A stretch of 64,000 bases of DNA, taken from assembly GCA_964036665.1 (NCBI GenBank), contig OZ038526.1:23250001-23314000 (forward strand), written 5' to 3'. The position numbers and the translations under genes were made by a program. Source of the stretch: Gordius sp. MW1. Taxonomy: Eukaryota > Nematomorpha > Gordioida > Gordea > Gordiidae. Below, piece after piece: positions 49,401 through 57,184 of the stretch. Positions within the stretch are counted from its first letter, which is position 1, and the number at the start of each line of letters is the position of its first letter. The notes below the pieces were generated by a model. The model was not told where the DNA came from. It was given only the letters and a program-made list of their open reading frames with translations, and did not search any database.

Positions 49401-52400
49401 AATTACCTTCTGTTGAATAATCTTTTTTATCATCAACAACCGTGTAGATATCGAGCCTGTGTAATTATATTGTATATATTGCAAAATTATTTTGGTTTAT
49501 AAGGTTTTACCCAGTTAGCCACGAAACGGCATCCCAAGCATATTTTTTTGCAACTTTAATTTTGAGCATTTCAATCGTAATTTTTTCAAGAAGCACTACA
49601 GCTTCCCCTTCATTTTTAGAAACATTTACCTATGAACAATATTTCAAAGAGTATATTATAAGCTATACCGGATTTTTATGAAAGAGGAATACATGTGTAA
49701 CCACAACACTTATTGGATATCCTAATGTCTTATCTTCATAAAGGTAATTTACCTAAAAAACATGTAATATTGATGTATGACTCAAGTGAAAATAATTTAT
49801 AAATATTATACATATACAATTTTTATAAAATTACAGTTTACAACCATAAATTCAACACTACAAACTACGGTCCCAAATGCATCTGATGGCGTTAGTTTGA
49901 AAACCGGCCATAATACCCACTCCATATAGTAACAGATTGCAATAAAAACCTACTTCAGAAAGCTAGGGCATTGCTCTCAGATAAAGTTGGGTGCCAATTC
50001 CCTTTTTAATGCCCCCCCCCTCTAATTTCAATCCTGGCTACGACATGCATTGACCCAATAATAATACCGCCCCTTTTCACAAAAATTAATCAAAATGTGG
50101 TTTTAAAGCAACTTTAATTAGTTATATATTCATATTGCACACATACCAGACAATTAATTAAATTTTATTAATTAATAAGATGAGACTGGGTCAACAAATA
50201 TTAGACTTATAAAATCAAACGGCAAACTGCAGATTATGGTAGAGTTTATTACGGTGAACACAAACATGTTTTTTCTCCTATACGTCAAGTTTTATGATAT
50301 TTGTTGTTAGAGTTGCTAAAACAGCGATTTTTGTCTTTTTCAAACGTCAAGCAATTATATGTAGATTTTTTCCATCTTAGCATAAATAATTTAAGTTATA
50401 TAAAAAATAATTTATCCCTATCCTTTTACATTGACACATTTCCCCAGCCGATTTTATATGCTCTAGCATAGTCAGTGGCGTAGCTAGAGGGGCCCAGTGG
50501 GCCCGGGCCCCCCCTAAGAGCGAAAACCGGCCCCCCCCAAGGGAAAAATCTTGGGCCCCTGAGCCCCTTAAGCCATTTTTTATTTTATCTTAATTAAGAA
50601 ACAATATAAAGATTATTATTATTATTGTTTTTGAATAAAACTTTTAATTCGGAATTTATTAATATTTCAATATATTTTTGAAATTGTTTAAAAAGTTCAG
50701 AACGATTTTCAAAGCCCAAATATTTGTTTAATAAATGCAATTACAACGGTTAATAGCCTAATATTACCTTTTAAAGGTATTAGGAATGAGGATCACTATC
50801 AAATTCTTTATAATATGGCGAAAGATTGAGCTGCGATTTTTGATTTAGTACCTTCAAAACATATTAAAAAACCAAAAAAGTATGACACATTTTACTCTTT
50901 TGAATCTACAAATTGATTAATTAATTTCAAAATTCATTTATATTACCCTATAATCGATAGAATAATAGCAGTATTAAACATAAGATTTTCGGAAATTAAT
51001 TGTAATTTATATAAGTCCTTAGAAGGTTTAAACCCTTCATCCCCTTTTTTTACGATAAATCTTTTTTATCAGAAGTAATTAACCATTATAAATTAAAACT
51101 GAAAGATGCCGAAATAAAAATGGCAAAAAATTATGTAATATATATTATAATTCTTTATCTTCGAATAAAATAAAATGCTATAATATTTTTTCACTTATTA
51201 TTTGCCCTCAATAGTGTTTCCAAATTTTATTATTTTGATTAAAATAATTTTTCATGTTTATGCGAAAGATCGTTCTCATTGCTAAAAGGGGTTAAATAAA
51301 ACTTATCTTCGTTCCACAATTGGACAGATAGGTTACCTTCCTTAGCTTTATTGAGCAACATGACTTTAAAAATGTTATTCCCCCTGATGATATTATAAAT
51401 TCGTTTGCAACATCGAGTAAAAGGAGTAATGAACTACTATTTAAAGGCTAATTTTAATATTTAATGAAAAATTATCTGGGCTTTTAAACTTGTTTTAAAC
51501 TTTTTAACACTTTCAAAATATATAAAAATATTATTAAATTTACGAAAATTCCATCCTGGATTTAATTGTCCACCTCACATGCTTATTGTTTAACATATCT
51601 TGCATATTTTATGTACCACATGCACATATAAAGCCATTAGTTTTCCAAAAAATAGTTTGTACACCATTTTTTCCCCTTTATAGTTTGATAAATAAATATT
51701 AATAACCAATTCCTGAATTTTATAGACAGTTAACGCCACAACTTTCAAGGGATAAAAATCCTAAAAAATTGATTATGTTTGTCTTTGAACGCTAAGTTGT
51801 TCTGTGCATCTCACATCTCTAATTTCATCTAAAATTTTTAATAAAATTTTGATTCATTTATTTTTGACAGAATATTTTTATTAGTTCATTTTAATTTTTA
51901 AGTGGTGTAAAGGGGGGGGGGATGGGTTGTGCAAATATATCTATAAGCATCAGGGGCAATAACTTCTAAATACTCATTCTCAAACGAATTATTTCATAAT
52001 ATTTTTTTTTATATTTTATGTTATAATTACGTCTTTTGAGGATCACCTTAAAAAAGCCTTTTAAGTGTTCTCATTGTTTTCCTGATATAAATGCTGCCTG
52101 AAAATGCTGCCAATATTGCGTAAAATTAAAATTTGTTATATATAGCCAAGATTTTTGGGGTTGTGGCAATAATTTTTATAAAAACTTTGATATAGAGTTT
52201 TTTTTCGACTATTTGTTTATTTTTTAAATGTCAAAGATTTCTTGTCAATATCCCCGTTCCACTTTGTGCCCTTACAATTCATCTATACAAAACTTATATA
52301 CCATGTGAAATTTTCTAAATATATTGTTTCAACTGCATTACTTTGTTTTATTTAAATTGTATTTAGTTTAAGCCCTATAAACATGAGGGTCTGAGACATA

Positions 52401-55400
52401 CCAGTGTGATGTTATTAGAAAAATACACAAAGTTGAAGCGGAATTTTAATTGTCGAACGTTTTGAAGGGAAAAAATTTTCATTTGCATTTGACCCATGGT
52501 CATATCCATGTTTTATATTGGGGGGGGGGGTGTGCAAAACACAAATATTTTTAATTTTTTAGGGTTTTGCGTAGGAAATTTTTTTGTCCCCGCCCCTACC
52601 TACGCCTATGGTATGACCAGCTCAGGTCCCCCCCCAAGGTAAAAAGGCTAGCTACGCCACTGAGCATAGTTACTTTATGATTTTATTTTTTTCCCCTATA
52701 GCTGTTTGTCACACTTAGTGGTCAGCTCCTTCAAATAGATTCTCTATATATTCCTGCACTTACACCAGCTTCGCATTAGCTTGTACCTTCTCAAGTCCGT
52801 CTCTATTATATGTTTCCATGTCAGTTTAGGCCTCCCTCTCTTTCGCTTAACTTCGATTTGCCCTATCTTAATACGATTTGCCAGGTGACTTTCCACCCGT
52901 CTATCCAAATGGCCATACCATCTCAATCTTCTTACCACCAACTTTCTCTGAATCGGAACTACATTTAGTTTATCCCTTAAGTCTTGATTCCTTATATGGC
53001 CCTTTTTGCTTATTCCCAAGATCCATCTTAACAATCGCATCTCCATTGTAGCCAAGCTTTGCTCTTCTTTTGCTTTAATTACCCAGGTTTTCGCTCCATA
53101 TAATACCGTGGGTACAATAACGGTGTTAAATAACCGTATTTTCAATTTGAGTGGTATGTGTTTGTCACATAGGACACCACTCAACTCCCTGTTAGCCAGC
53201 CTGCGTCATTCTTACCTTAATTCGTTTTCAACAACCCAGTCACATTGTACCCTAGAACCAAGATATTTGAATTCCTTCCTTCTGCTAAAACACCAGTCAT
53301 CGATTAGCAGGTGTGTTTCTTTGTATTCATTACCCGACTCCGAGCATACATATTTAGTTTTATCTCGGTTGACGCTAAGGCCTTTGCTTCCAATTCGCTC
53401 CATCCACACTTTTACGTACTCTTCTAATTCCACATATGAGCTTGCGCACAGCACTATATCAGCCATGAGCATTGCCCAAGGTGATTCGCGTTTCAGGTCC
53501 TTTGTTATCGAATATATTATTGTCATAAAGAGCAATGGACTAAGGGCCGATCCTTGATGCACACCGACATTTAGACTGAATCACTTTGATTACCACTGGG
53601 TGTCCGAACTTCGTTTTTGCGTTTCTATACATATCCTTTACTAACATTAAATACCCAATAGATGAACTTCAATTTGGGTTCATGCTTGCAAAGTCATCTT
53701 CAGACGCAATACAAGGGAGACTTATGGAATTAAATAAGAGAAACAAAAGGATGTTCATGTGTGTTTCATCGATCTTAAGAAAACTTTCGATAAAGCGTCA
53801 AGACAGATATGGGAAAGCCTGAGTTCCAATGGTGTACCCGACGCTTATTTTTTGGAGTCTAGCTTCTCCCTTTCCTCACACCTTCATTACGCTTGTTAAC
53901 TTTATTCCCCGATAGTTATTGCATTCTTGTACATCTCCCTTCATTTTAGAGATTGGTATAACATAGCTTTCCTCCTCTCATCAGGCATCATACCATTTGC
54001 AATTATTTTGTTAAACAGCTTTGCAAGCAAATGTACACCTAGCATTTTGAAACCTTCCATAGGTATATTAATAGGTCTAACCGCTCTACCCATGGTCTTC
54101 TTTTTAAGCACCTGGTCAACCTCTTCTTCTGTTACTTCTAACTGTGAGTCATAATCATAGTTCTTGCTTTCGCAGTGGTCCGAAAACCCATTTTTACTGT
54201 TTAATAATTCTTTATTGTATTCTTCCCAACGATCAATGATTTGATGGTCCAGTGTTAAAGTGATGCCTTTCTTGCTCTTTGTGGTTTTCACGTTTACCAC
54301 ATCGTTTGAGTTTCTTGCCCTGGTCTTTGCGATTTTGTAGATCATTCTTTCCCCTTCTTCACTAGATAACTTAGCATTCAAATTCTCGTAAACCTCTGTT
54401 TTAGCCTTGGCCACACAACGTTTTGTCTCATTTTTAGCTCTCACACATGGCATCTTGTTTCTTCATTTCTGTTGCCAGACCATAATTTGTAAAGCTTTCT
54501 TTTCAACTTGACTAGTCGTTGCACGTCTTCGTTCCACCACCTTGTATCCTTATCTATTTGTATGCCTGGTTTAGATCACATCTCGTTACTGATCGTAGTT
54601 AGTTATGTTATTCCACATATCGTTAACATTCTGCTGATTTTTTATTTGCAACCGTTCAAATATTTGATCATTGTAAATATCTTTTAATTTTGGTAGCCGG
54701 AACCATTTAATTTTCCCATTTAATATCTTCGGCTTTTGTGTTTTCGCCTTGGAGATGCTGGGTTTTAATAGCTTCACCTGGTATAATCTCACAATCGCCT
54801 ACATTTTTTAGTTCTTTTCATGATATTAAGAGAAAGTCGATCTGCGAAGACCGATTCCCACTTTTATACGTTATTAGGTGATTTACATTGTTTTTAAAGA
54901 AGGTGTTTGTGATGATGATATCAAATGTCACGACTATTTTCAATAATTCGTCGCCTTCATAGTTTCTCCTTCGTATCCATTTCCACTATGGTATCGTTCA
55001 AATCCATTCATATCCTCTCCAATTATAACTATCTCGGATCTGGGTATTATTCGCACCGTTTTGTCTAATTCTTCCCCAAAGTCATTCTTTTCTCATCTAT
55101 GCATCCTGTTTGCGGAGCATATCCACGCTACATTTATCATTTGACCTTCTAAGCTTAGTTTCAACATCAGTCGCCCACTTTTCTTCGTACCTCAATGACT
55201 TTATCTTGCAGATGTGAGGCTAGTATGATTGCCACGCCATTTATATTCGTTTTTATGCCATTAAAGTAAAGTTCATAGCCTTCACCTATCATCCTTGCTT
55301 TTGCGCCTTTCCATCTTGTTTCCTGTGCACATGCTATCGACCCGTCGCCTGAGATTGTCAGCAACTTCTCGGCATTTTGCAGTCATCGTTTCAACATTTA

Positions 55401-56416
55401 GAGTGCTTACTCTCAATCTCGTCTTTAGCAAACTAGTTTCTTTAACTACATCCGTTTGCGTAAGATAGTGACCCTCGATGACTTTTCACATGATACGGGC
55501 GCCTACCATGCGCGTCGTTTATGGAGGACGCCCTAGCGCTTTCATTACTTTCACTATTCTCAACTTTCATATAGCACTTGGATCAGGGGTGTAGCGATTA
55601 CCTTGAAAGAGATTTGGTAAAGATACGCACAAGGTGAAAAGAGAAAGAATACACGAACATGTTTAGATCACGTCGGGGTCATCAATCTGTAGCGATTACC
55701 TTGAAAGAGATCGGCTATCCAGGCCTGGCAGCCGTGTTGATTAGCTATTTTCAATCTCTGAAATAGGACCGGAGGCGGTATCGAACCTGCAAGCTCTTGC
55801 TTTAAAGCCTAAACATATACCCACTACGCCACCACGTTTATACACTTAAATAATTTTAAGCAACGTCGACTTGTTTTTACTAGTGCGTGCCTGATGCGGC
55901 TTGGGTTTTATCTGCGGGTTGGGTGCGGACAAAGAAAAAAATTTGGGTATGGGCCAAGCCCTCGGCTAGTCTAAAGGGAAAGGAAGGGCGACTTTAAGTC
56001 TGGGTTTTTCAATGAATAGGATAGGGATTAATTAATTTGTATATCCCTTACATAACTAAATAGTAAGAATACTAAAAATATTCCTAATTATGTAATGAAT
56101 GCTTTCTATCTATATTTTTAAGTCTCATATAAATATAAGCATAATATTACCCCTTGGTATAGGCTTAAAATATATCTAACAATGGATTTTCTATTTTTTA
56201 ATTTTTCCTTTTGATATAAATTTTTTAACCAGCTTTCATCAGCTACTACTGCTAATTCAATGGTTGGAGTTTTCCTCAAAGGTCTTTGTTTTCGACCGAC
56301 TCTTTCACTACCCACACCAGAACTAAGAAATTGTGCTTCATTGATTGCGACTCTGTGTAAGGGTGGCTCAACTTTATCATTGAATTGGGGATTATTTATT
56401 ATTTTGTGATTTCTAT
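30193..56416 (-). CDS. ADAMTS/reprolysin-like metalloprotease (M12B), eleven exons
   Basis: A zinc endopeptidase of the adamalysin family, probably secreted. Exons in transcript order: 56416-56151, 49752-49669, 49629-49511, 49456-49407, 49371-49260, 45161-45039, 44796-44640, 44510-44421, 44319-43973, 31444-31285, 30273-30193. All are GT-AG with matching phases. The zinc motif HELGHNFNFDH is rebuilt across 49260|45161, with Asn where ADAMs have Gly, as in ADAMTS. The Met-turn is YIMSA. A disintegrin-like module and Cys-rich part follow; I see no thrombospondin repeat, as in tick-type reprolysins. Signal peptide and most of the prodomain lie upstream, unseen. The intron 43972-31445 is 12.5 kb. 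Confidence 0.85.
30547..30722. mobile_element. hAT-type MITE (GGGCGTAGCCAGG)
   Basis: Inverted ends CATGGGCGTAGCCAGG and the complement of CACTAGGCGTAGCCATG, with GGGGC/GCCCC tracts just inside. About 175 bp, non-coding. Related to 42256-42429 and to the ends of the hAT at 50473-52662. Confidence 0.65.
30728..30955 (-). mobile_element. Short repeat R3, copy 2
   Basis: Inverted relative to 18655-18890, sharing its end words and the central GAACAGTAGCATAT motif. It directly abuts the MITE at 30547-30722. Confidence 0.5.
31835..32088. other. Unassigned stretch with GC-rich patch
   Basis: At 31955-32055 CCCGAGC/CGGGC words recur within otherwise AT-rich DNA. An open frame here has no recognisable domain. 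Confidence 0.35.
32089..33836 (+). repeat. Composite repeat R2, copy 2
   Basis: Head at 32089-32113, a CCGTCCGTCCGTCCGTTGTCC leader, a duplicated CACCCCTCATCTCTATCTCC tract, and three copies of a ~58-bp block ending TTAATTGCTATGCAATTTAACTAG (about 32335-32395, 32396-32456, 32674-32732). The array runs 32460-33440. Then comes the tail with CTAACCCTAACCC (33595), the inverted head (33735-33754) and the terminal hairpin (about 33820-33835). It matches copy 1 closely from 32760 on. Confidence 0.75.
32460..33440 (+). repeat. ~120-bp tandem array inside R2 copy 2
   Basis: About eight units with the same hairpin pair CCAATG...CATTGG as in copy 1. The run from 32758 follows copy 1 (2455-3140) almost unit by unit, so the array moved as a block rather than expanding separately. 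Confidence 0.75.
33837..34439. other. Unassigned stretch with GC-rich patch
   Basis: Words such as GGGCCGGGC, CGGGCATGGCCGGGC and GGGCCGACTCGGGC cluster at 33967-34080. The rest is AT-rich with no exon seen. Confidence 0.35.
34440..35030 (+). pseudogene. LINE (family D) 3' fragment
   Basis: Frames broken by stops read AKTWAIKAKEEQSLATMEM, LRWILGI and LTWKHK, matching the C-terminal part of the minus-strand LINE at 52690-55560. The 5' part is absent. Confidence 0.75.
35400..35532 (-). CDS. Exon-like sequence, unidentified
   Basis: A 133-nt open segment between ATTAG and the strong donor TCTG|GTAAGA reads ECHDLSKTLTKENYANLMC then RWLKNRQNIYRLAGNS. It lies within the 12.5-kb protease intron on the same strand, but its phases (0 in, 1 out) do not fit exon 9 or exon 10. 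It could be an alternative exon needing an unseen partner, or a nested gene. No family recognised. Confidence 0.35.
36455..36606. mobile_element. Foldback MITE, ~150 bp
   Basis: The two halves are inverted over ~38 bp: GCCCGGCAACTTGCCG and AAAACCATCTCACCGAATTC on the left face GAATTCGGCGAGATGGTTTT and CGGCGAGTTGATAGGGC on the right, with few mismatches. The ~75-bp loop is non-coding. It could fold into one long hairpin. Confidence 0.75.
36975..37899 (+). mobile_element. Non-autonomous Helitron, copy 3
   Basis: Starts TCTATATATATAAAAATG after an A and ends with the same hairpin GCCAAAGCAACGCTTGGC, CCGGGCACAG and CTAG (37896-37899) before T. The interior differs from copies 1 and 2, so it is another non-autonomous line sharing their 3' end. 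No Rep/helicase frame. Confidence 0.85.
38690..41345 (+). pseudogene. RTE-type LINE (family A), damaged copy
   Basis: The start MRITFWNMGTLPGKSM at 38858 is the N-terminus of the apurinic-type endonuclease. After about 39020 the LINE is interrupted by ~630 bp of AT-rich sequence. It resumes near 39660 with broken RT segments (GLHQGSATCPFLSNII near 40460) and ends with the ENRLRWYGHLLRKD-like segment and GGRPRV-like box before 41340. Stops occur throughout. Confidence 0.75.
39021..39655. other. AT-rich insertion in LINE at 38690-41345
   Basis: The LINE frame stops matching at about 39020 and resumes near 39660. Between them is AT-rich sequence ending in a GC-rich patch (GGGTTCGGGCCGGG at about 39635). 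It could be an insertion or replacement; I saw no clear inverted ends. Confidence 0.4.
41776..42190 (+). pseudogene. LINE family B (PD-(D/E)xK-like C-terminal) fragment
   Basis: An open frame of 114 residues carries GGIPSVLEPSDPF, MRPGASLILWEDGKFLAW and VTCMDIFGPSNNN. This corresponds to the widespread (K/R)RPDGxTLxPW...WDxTCVDTFAPSN segment of certain non-LTR elements. Here the Asp of RPDG is missing. The same segment occurs at 60592-61100. Confidence 0.65.
42256..42429. mobile_element. hAT-type MITE
   Basis: Ends CATGGGTGTAGCCA and the complement of CATGAGCGTAGCCATG. Flanks ATCTGACT and ATCTGACA form an 8-bp duplication with one mismatch. GGGGGC/GCCCCC tracts lie just inside both ends. Non-coding. 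Confidence 0.7.
42831..43972. other. Protease intron without assigned feature
   Basis: AT-rich, with one isolated hAT-MITE end (CCCCCC...CCTGGCTACGCCCATGA, 43312-43348). No exon seen. Confidence 0.4.
43973..45161 (-). CDS. Metalloprotease exons 6-9: zinc site end, Met-turn, disintegrin-like
   Basis: Exon 6 supplies the third zinc His (FDHD), CPRGYIMS (Met-turn) and WSKCTRKEWLSFY. Exon 7 carries YDCLFTDTL and LPGMRYSLDHQC, the ADAMTS disintegrin-like signature. Exon 8 has VCQVLNC and ALEGSGCGKNK, and exon 9 CRFHKCVPV followed by a ~90-residue very Lys-rich tail ending CERVC. Exon 9 can stop at TAA (43971-43969) or splice at AAG|GTAATA (43973) to 31444 in frame, so two isoforms are possible. 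Confidence 0.85.
45162..46448. other. Protease intron without assigned feature
   Basis: AT-rich, with homopolymer runs (GGGGGGGG near 45319, CCCCCCCCC near 45970). No exon or clear repeat seen. Confidence 0.4.
46449..46770. mobile_element. MITE with ~45-bp inverted ends
   Basis: Left end CGGCGTTTATCTGAACCCC, CATCCCGCATAAAATTC and the complement of the right end (CGCGTTTATCGGAACCC, TCTCCCCGCATTATAATTC) match with few changes. The centre is C/T-rich then G/A-rich. The ORF across it is incidental. Similar purine/pyrimidine patches occur at 48205-48300. Confidence 0.65.
46950..46995 (-). ncRNA. Hammerhead-like core near Penelope remnant
   Basis: The minus strand at 46987-46961 reads CTGATGA, T, GTCC, a loop, GGAC, GAAA: the hammerhead core boxes around a 4-bp stem II, with one extra base. 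A self-pairing TATTATTATAATA follows, as a possible stem III; stem I is weak. Penelope-like elements are known to carry hammerheads near their ends. The extra base and poor stem I mean it is probably inactive. Confidence 0.3.
47020..47520 (-). pseudogene. Penelope-like element, GIY-YIG endonuclease end
   Basis: On the minus strand, LVYKITCNQCNNFYIGET (GIY-YIG core with the Cys pair) at about 47365-47300 runs, after a small frame change, into FRTRLKEYLEALYCPN, SNHLIQQNH and LESSFIRRLNP. This is the C-terminal endonuclease of Penelope-like retroelements. The RT domain is absent. It lies in the fifth protease intron. Confidence 0.8.
47521..49259. other. Protease intron without assigned feature
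   Basis: Contains a purine/pyrimidine inverted patch (ACTCCCTTTCTCC / GGAGAAAGGGAGT, 48206-48292) and a GC-rich patch at 48341-48500. An inverted pair lies around 48814-49000 (AAGCTGTTCT and AGAACAGCTT; then AGCCAAGCAT and ATGCTTGGCT). No exon seen. Confidence 0.45.
49260..49752 (-). CDS. Metalloprotease exons 2-5: catalytic domain to HELGH
   Basis: Four exons are separated by introns of 39, 54 and 35 nt. They read VNYLYEDKTLGYPISVVVTH, then KNEGEAVVLLEK to AWDAVSWLTG, LDIYTVVDD, and SYFGKLICDP with FTQGFASIPFIAHELGH. The zinc-binding helix is cut by the next intron directly after the second His. All motifs are in the order seen in ADAMTS catalytic domains. Confidence 0.88.
49858..49985 (+). 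repeat. LINE family A 5' UTR fragment
   Basis: ACTACGGTCCCAA, ATGxxxxTGGCGT and GCAATAAAAACxxACTxCA recur in the same order at 57190-57265, just upstream of the endonuclease start of the LINE there. Only the leader is present. Confidence 0.5.
50205..50465 (-). mobile_element. Helitron fragment
   Basis: Reverse-complement match to the interior of the Helitron at 36975-37899 (about 37510-37810), including the GTCAATGTAAAAGxATAGGGATA and ACTCTACCA words. Neither terminus is present. It ends directly at the hAT duplication. Confidence 0.6.
50473..52662 (+). mobile_element. hAT transposon, 2.2 kb, decayed
   Basis: A perfect 15-bp inverted repeat (CAGTGGCGTAGCTAG) bounds it, and a perfect 8-bp duplication AGCATAGT flanks it (50465-50472, 52663-52670). 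GGGCCCCCC-type tracts lie just inside. It sits in the first visible intron of the protease gene, next to the LINE at 52690. The intact duplication with a badly decayed gene suggests it was copied in by an active relative. Confidence 0.9.
50740..51455 (+). pseudogene. hAT transposase remnant (ZMYM1-like)
   Basis: Readable only in scattered frames: PKKYD-like and DxLIxNFKxHLYYPIIDRIIA-like stretches, then CERSFSLLKG (dimerisation region, about 51265) and EQHDFKNVIPPDDIINSFATS ending KRSNELLFKG and TAA (near 51450). Many stops and shifts. Confidence 0.65.
52690..55560 (-). pseudogene. LINE family D (RTE-like), near full length but broken
   Basis: Minus strand. Endonuclease pieces near 55400-55160 (AQETRWKGAKARMIGEGYEL). 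RT pieces near 54450-53900 (GVHLLAKLFNKIIANGMMP, NNYRGIKL). RT core HQGSALSPLLF at 53560 and a damaged catalytic box (MADIVLC, one Asp lost) near 53460. C-terminus TVLYGAKTWVIKAKEEQSLA, LRWILGISKKG, RRLRWYGHL and KRGRPKLTWK near 53100-52800. A ~225-bp internal segment is inverted (next entry). Confidence 0.82.
53640..53865 (+). pseudogene. Inverted RT segment inside LINE family D
   Basis: On the plus strand, opposite to the rest of the LINE, the sequence reads LQFGFMLAKSSSDAIQG, then RNKRMFMC and a damaged catalytic segment (DLKKxFDKAS-like), then SNGVPDAY. These residues belong between NNYRGIKL (minus, about 53910) and VKDMYRNAKTKF (minus, about 53635). So the segment is inverted in place. 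Confidence 0.75.
55767..55838 (-). tRNA. tRNA-like pseudogene
   Basis: The minus strand has GGTGGCGTAGTGGGTATATG (A box), an anticodon-like stem around GGCTTTAAAGC and GCAGGTTCGATACCGC (T-arm). The acceptor stem pairs poorly. It resembles 16231-16303, so it may be a SINE family rather than single tRNA genes. Confidence 0.45.
55970..56110 (+). mobile_element. Helitron interior fragment
   Basis: GGGCGACxTxAAGTCTxGG and ATAGGGATxxxTxAATTTxGTATAT match about 37495-37570 of Helitron copy 3. No ends. It abuts the first visible protease exon. Confidence 0.45.
56151..56416 (-). CDS. Metalloprotease exon: prodomain/catalytic junction
   Basis: A 266-nt exon between TTTTTAG and the donor GGG|GTAATA. 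A likely furin-type basic stretch (GRKQRPLRK) is followed by TIELAVVADESW, the first strand of reprolysin catalytic domains, then SIVRYILSLYQG. It enters with two bases of a split codon, so at least one upstream exon exists outside what I could recognise. Confidence 0.75.
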
Positions 56417-57184
56417 CTAAAAATTATTTATAATTATAATTGAAAATAAAATTTTGATATTTTTAATAACGTATTATAGAGACGTTAAATTTCCTTAAAA
56501 ATAGTAACTAATTCCTGTTTATCGCTTTTTTCCCTTAAAGAGAATTAGTTGAGTCCAAATTCTTTTTTAAAAGAACGAGTTTCAATTCCTTTAAACTTCT
56601 TTTTAAAAGATTTATATGTAAAAATAAAAACTTTTAAAAAATCAAATTAGATATTGACAACTTTTATAGAAATTCACCAGAAACAAATTAGTTTTGATAT
56701 TAAATTTAAAAGAGTTATTTAAATTTCCAAATATATAGACTTTTTAAATAGTGGGTTATTAAAAAATTTAAAGCTAGTGCAAAAGAAATAACAATATTTT
56801 TAAAAACTTATTTGAAAAGAAAATTTTGAAATAAAGGAATCGAGTTTTCATGAGAATTGACAAACTTTCTATCGTTTTTGTTTTATCCTTATGAGTATTT
56901 GAATTTAAAAAATTCGAAATCTAGGAAGGATCTTTGTTCTGGCTTTTCGTGCGACTAGGAAATTAAACAAACTAATTTTATTTGAAAGATATATCTGCCT
57001 TTTTTATTTCTTCCTACCTTTATGGTTTGCAGCCTTATCTCCTCATCTTAGAAGAAATCCGTAATTACTTTTTTTAATGGCGAGAAAATTGTCATGTTCT
57101 TAACTTTTTAAATTATTAAGCATAGATATTATGTAATGATTATTAGCCAATCTTATATAACATTTTTTATTAGAGATTTTGAAT
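56417..57184. other. Unassigned AT-rich stretch
   Basis: Upstream of the first visible protease exon. I searched the minus strand for prodomain or signal-peptide exons and found none convincing. Confidence 0.4.

Noticed and set aside
53006-53557. 183-residue plus frame
   Set aside because: It is the antisense of the family D LINE reverse transcriptase.
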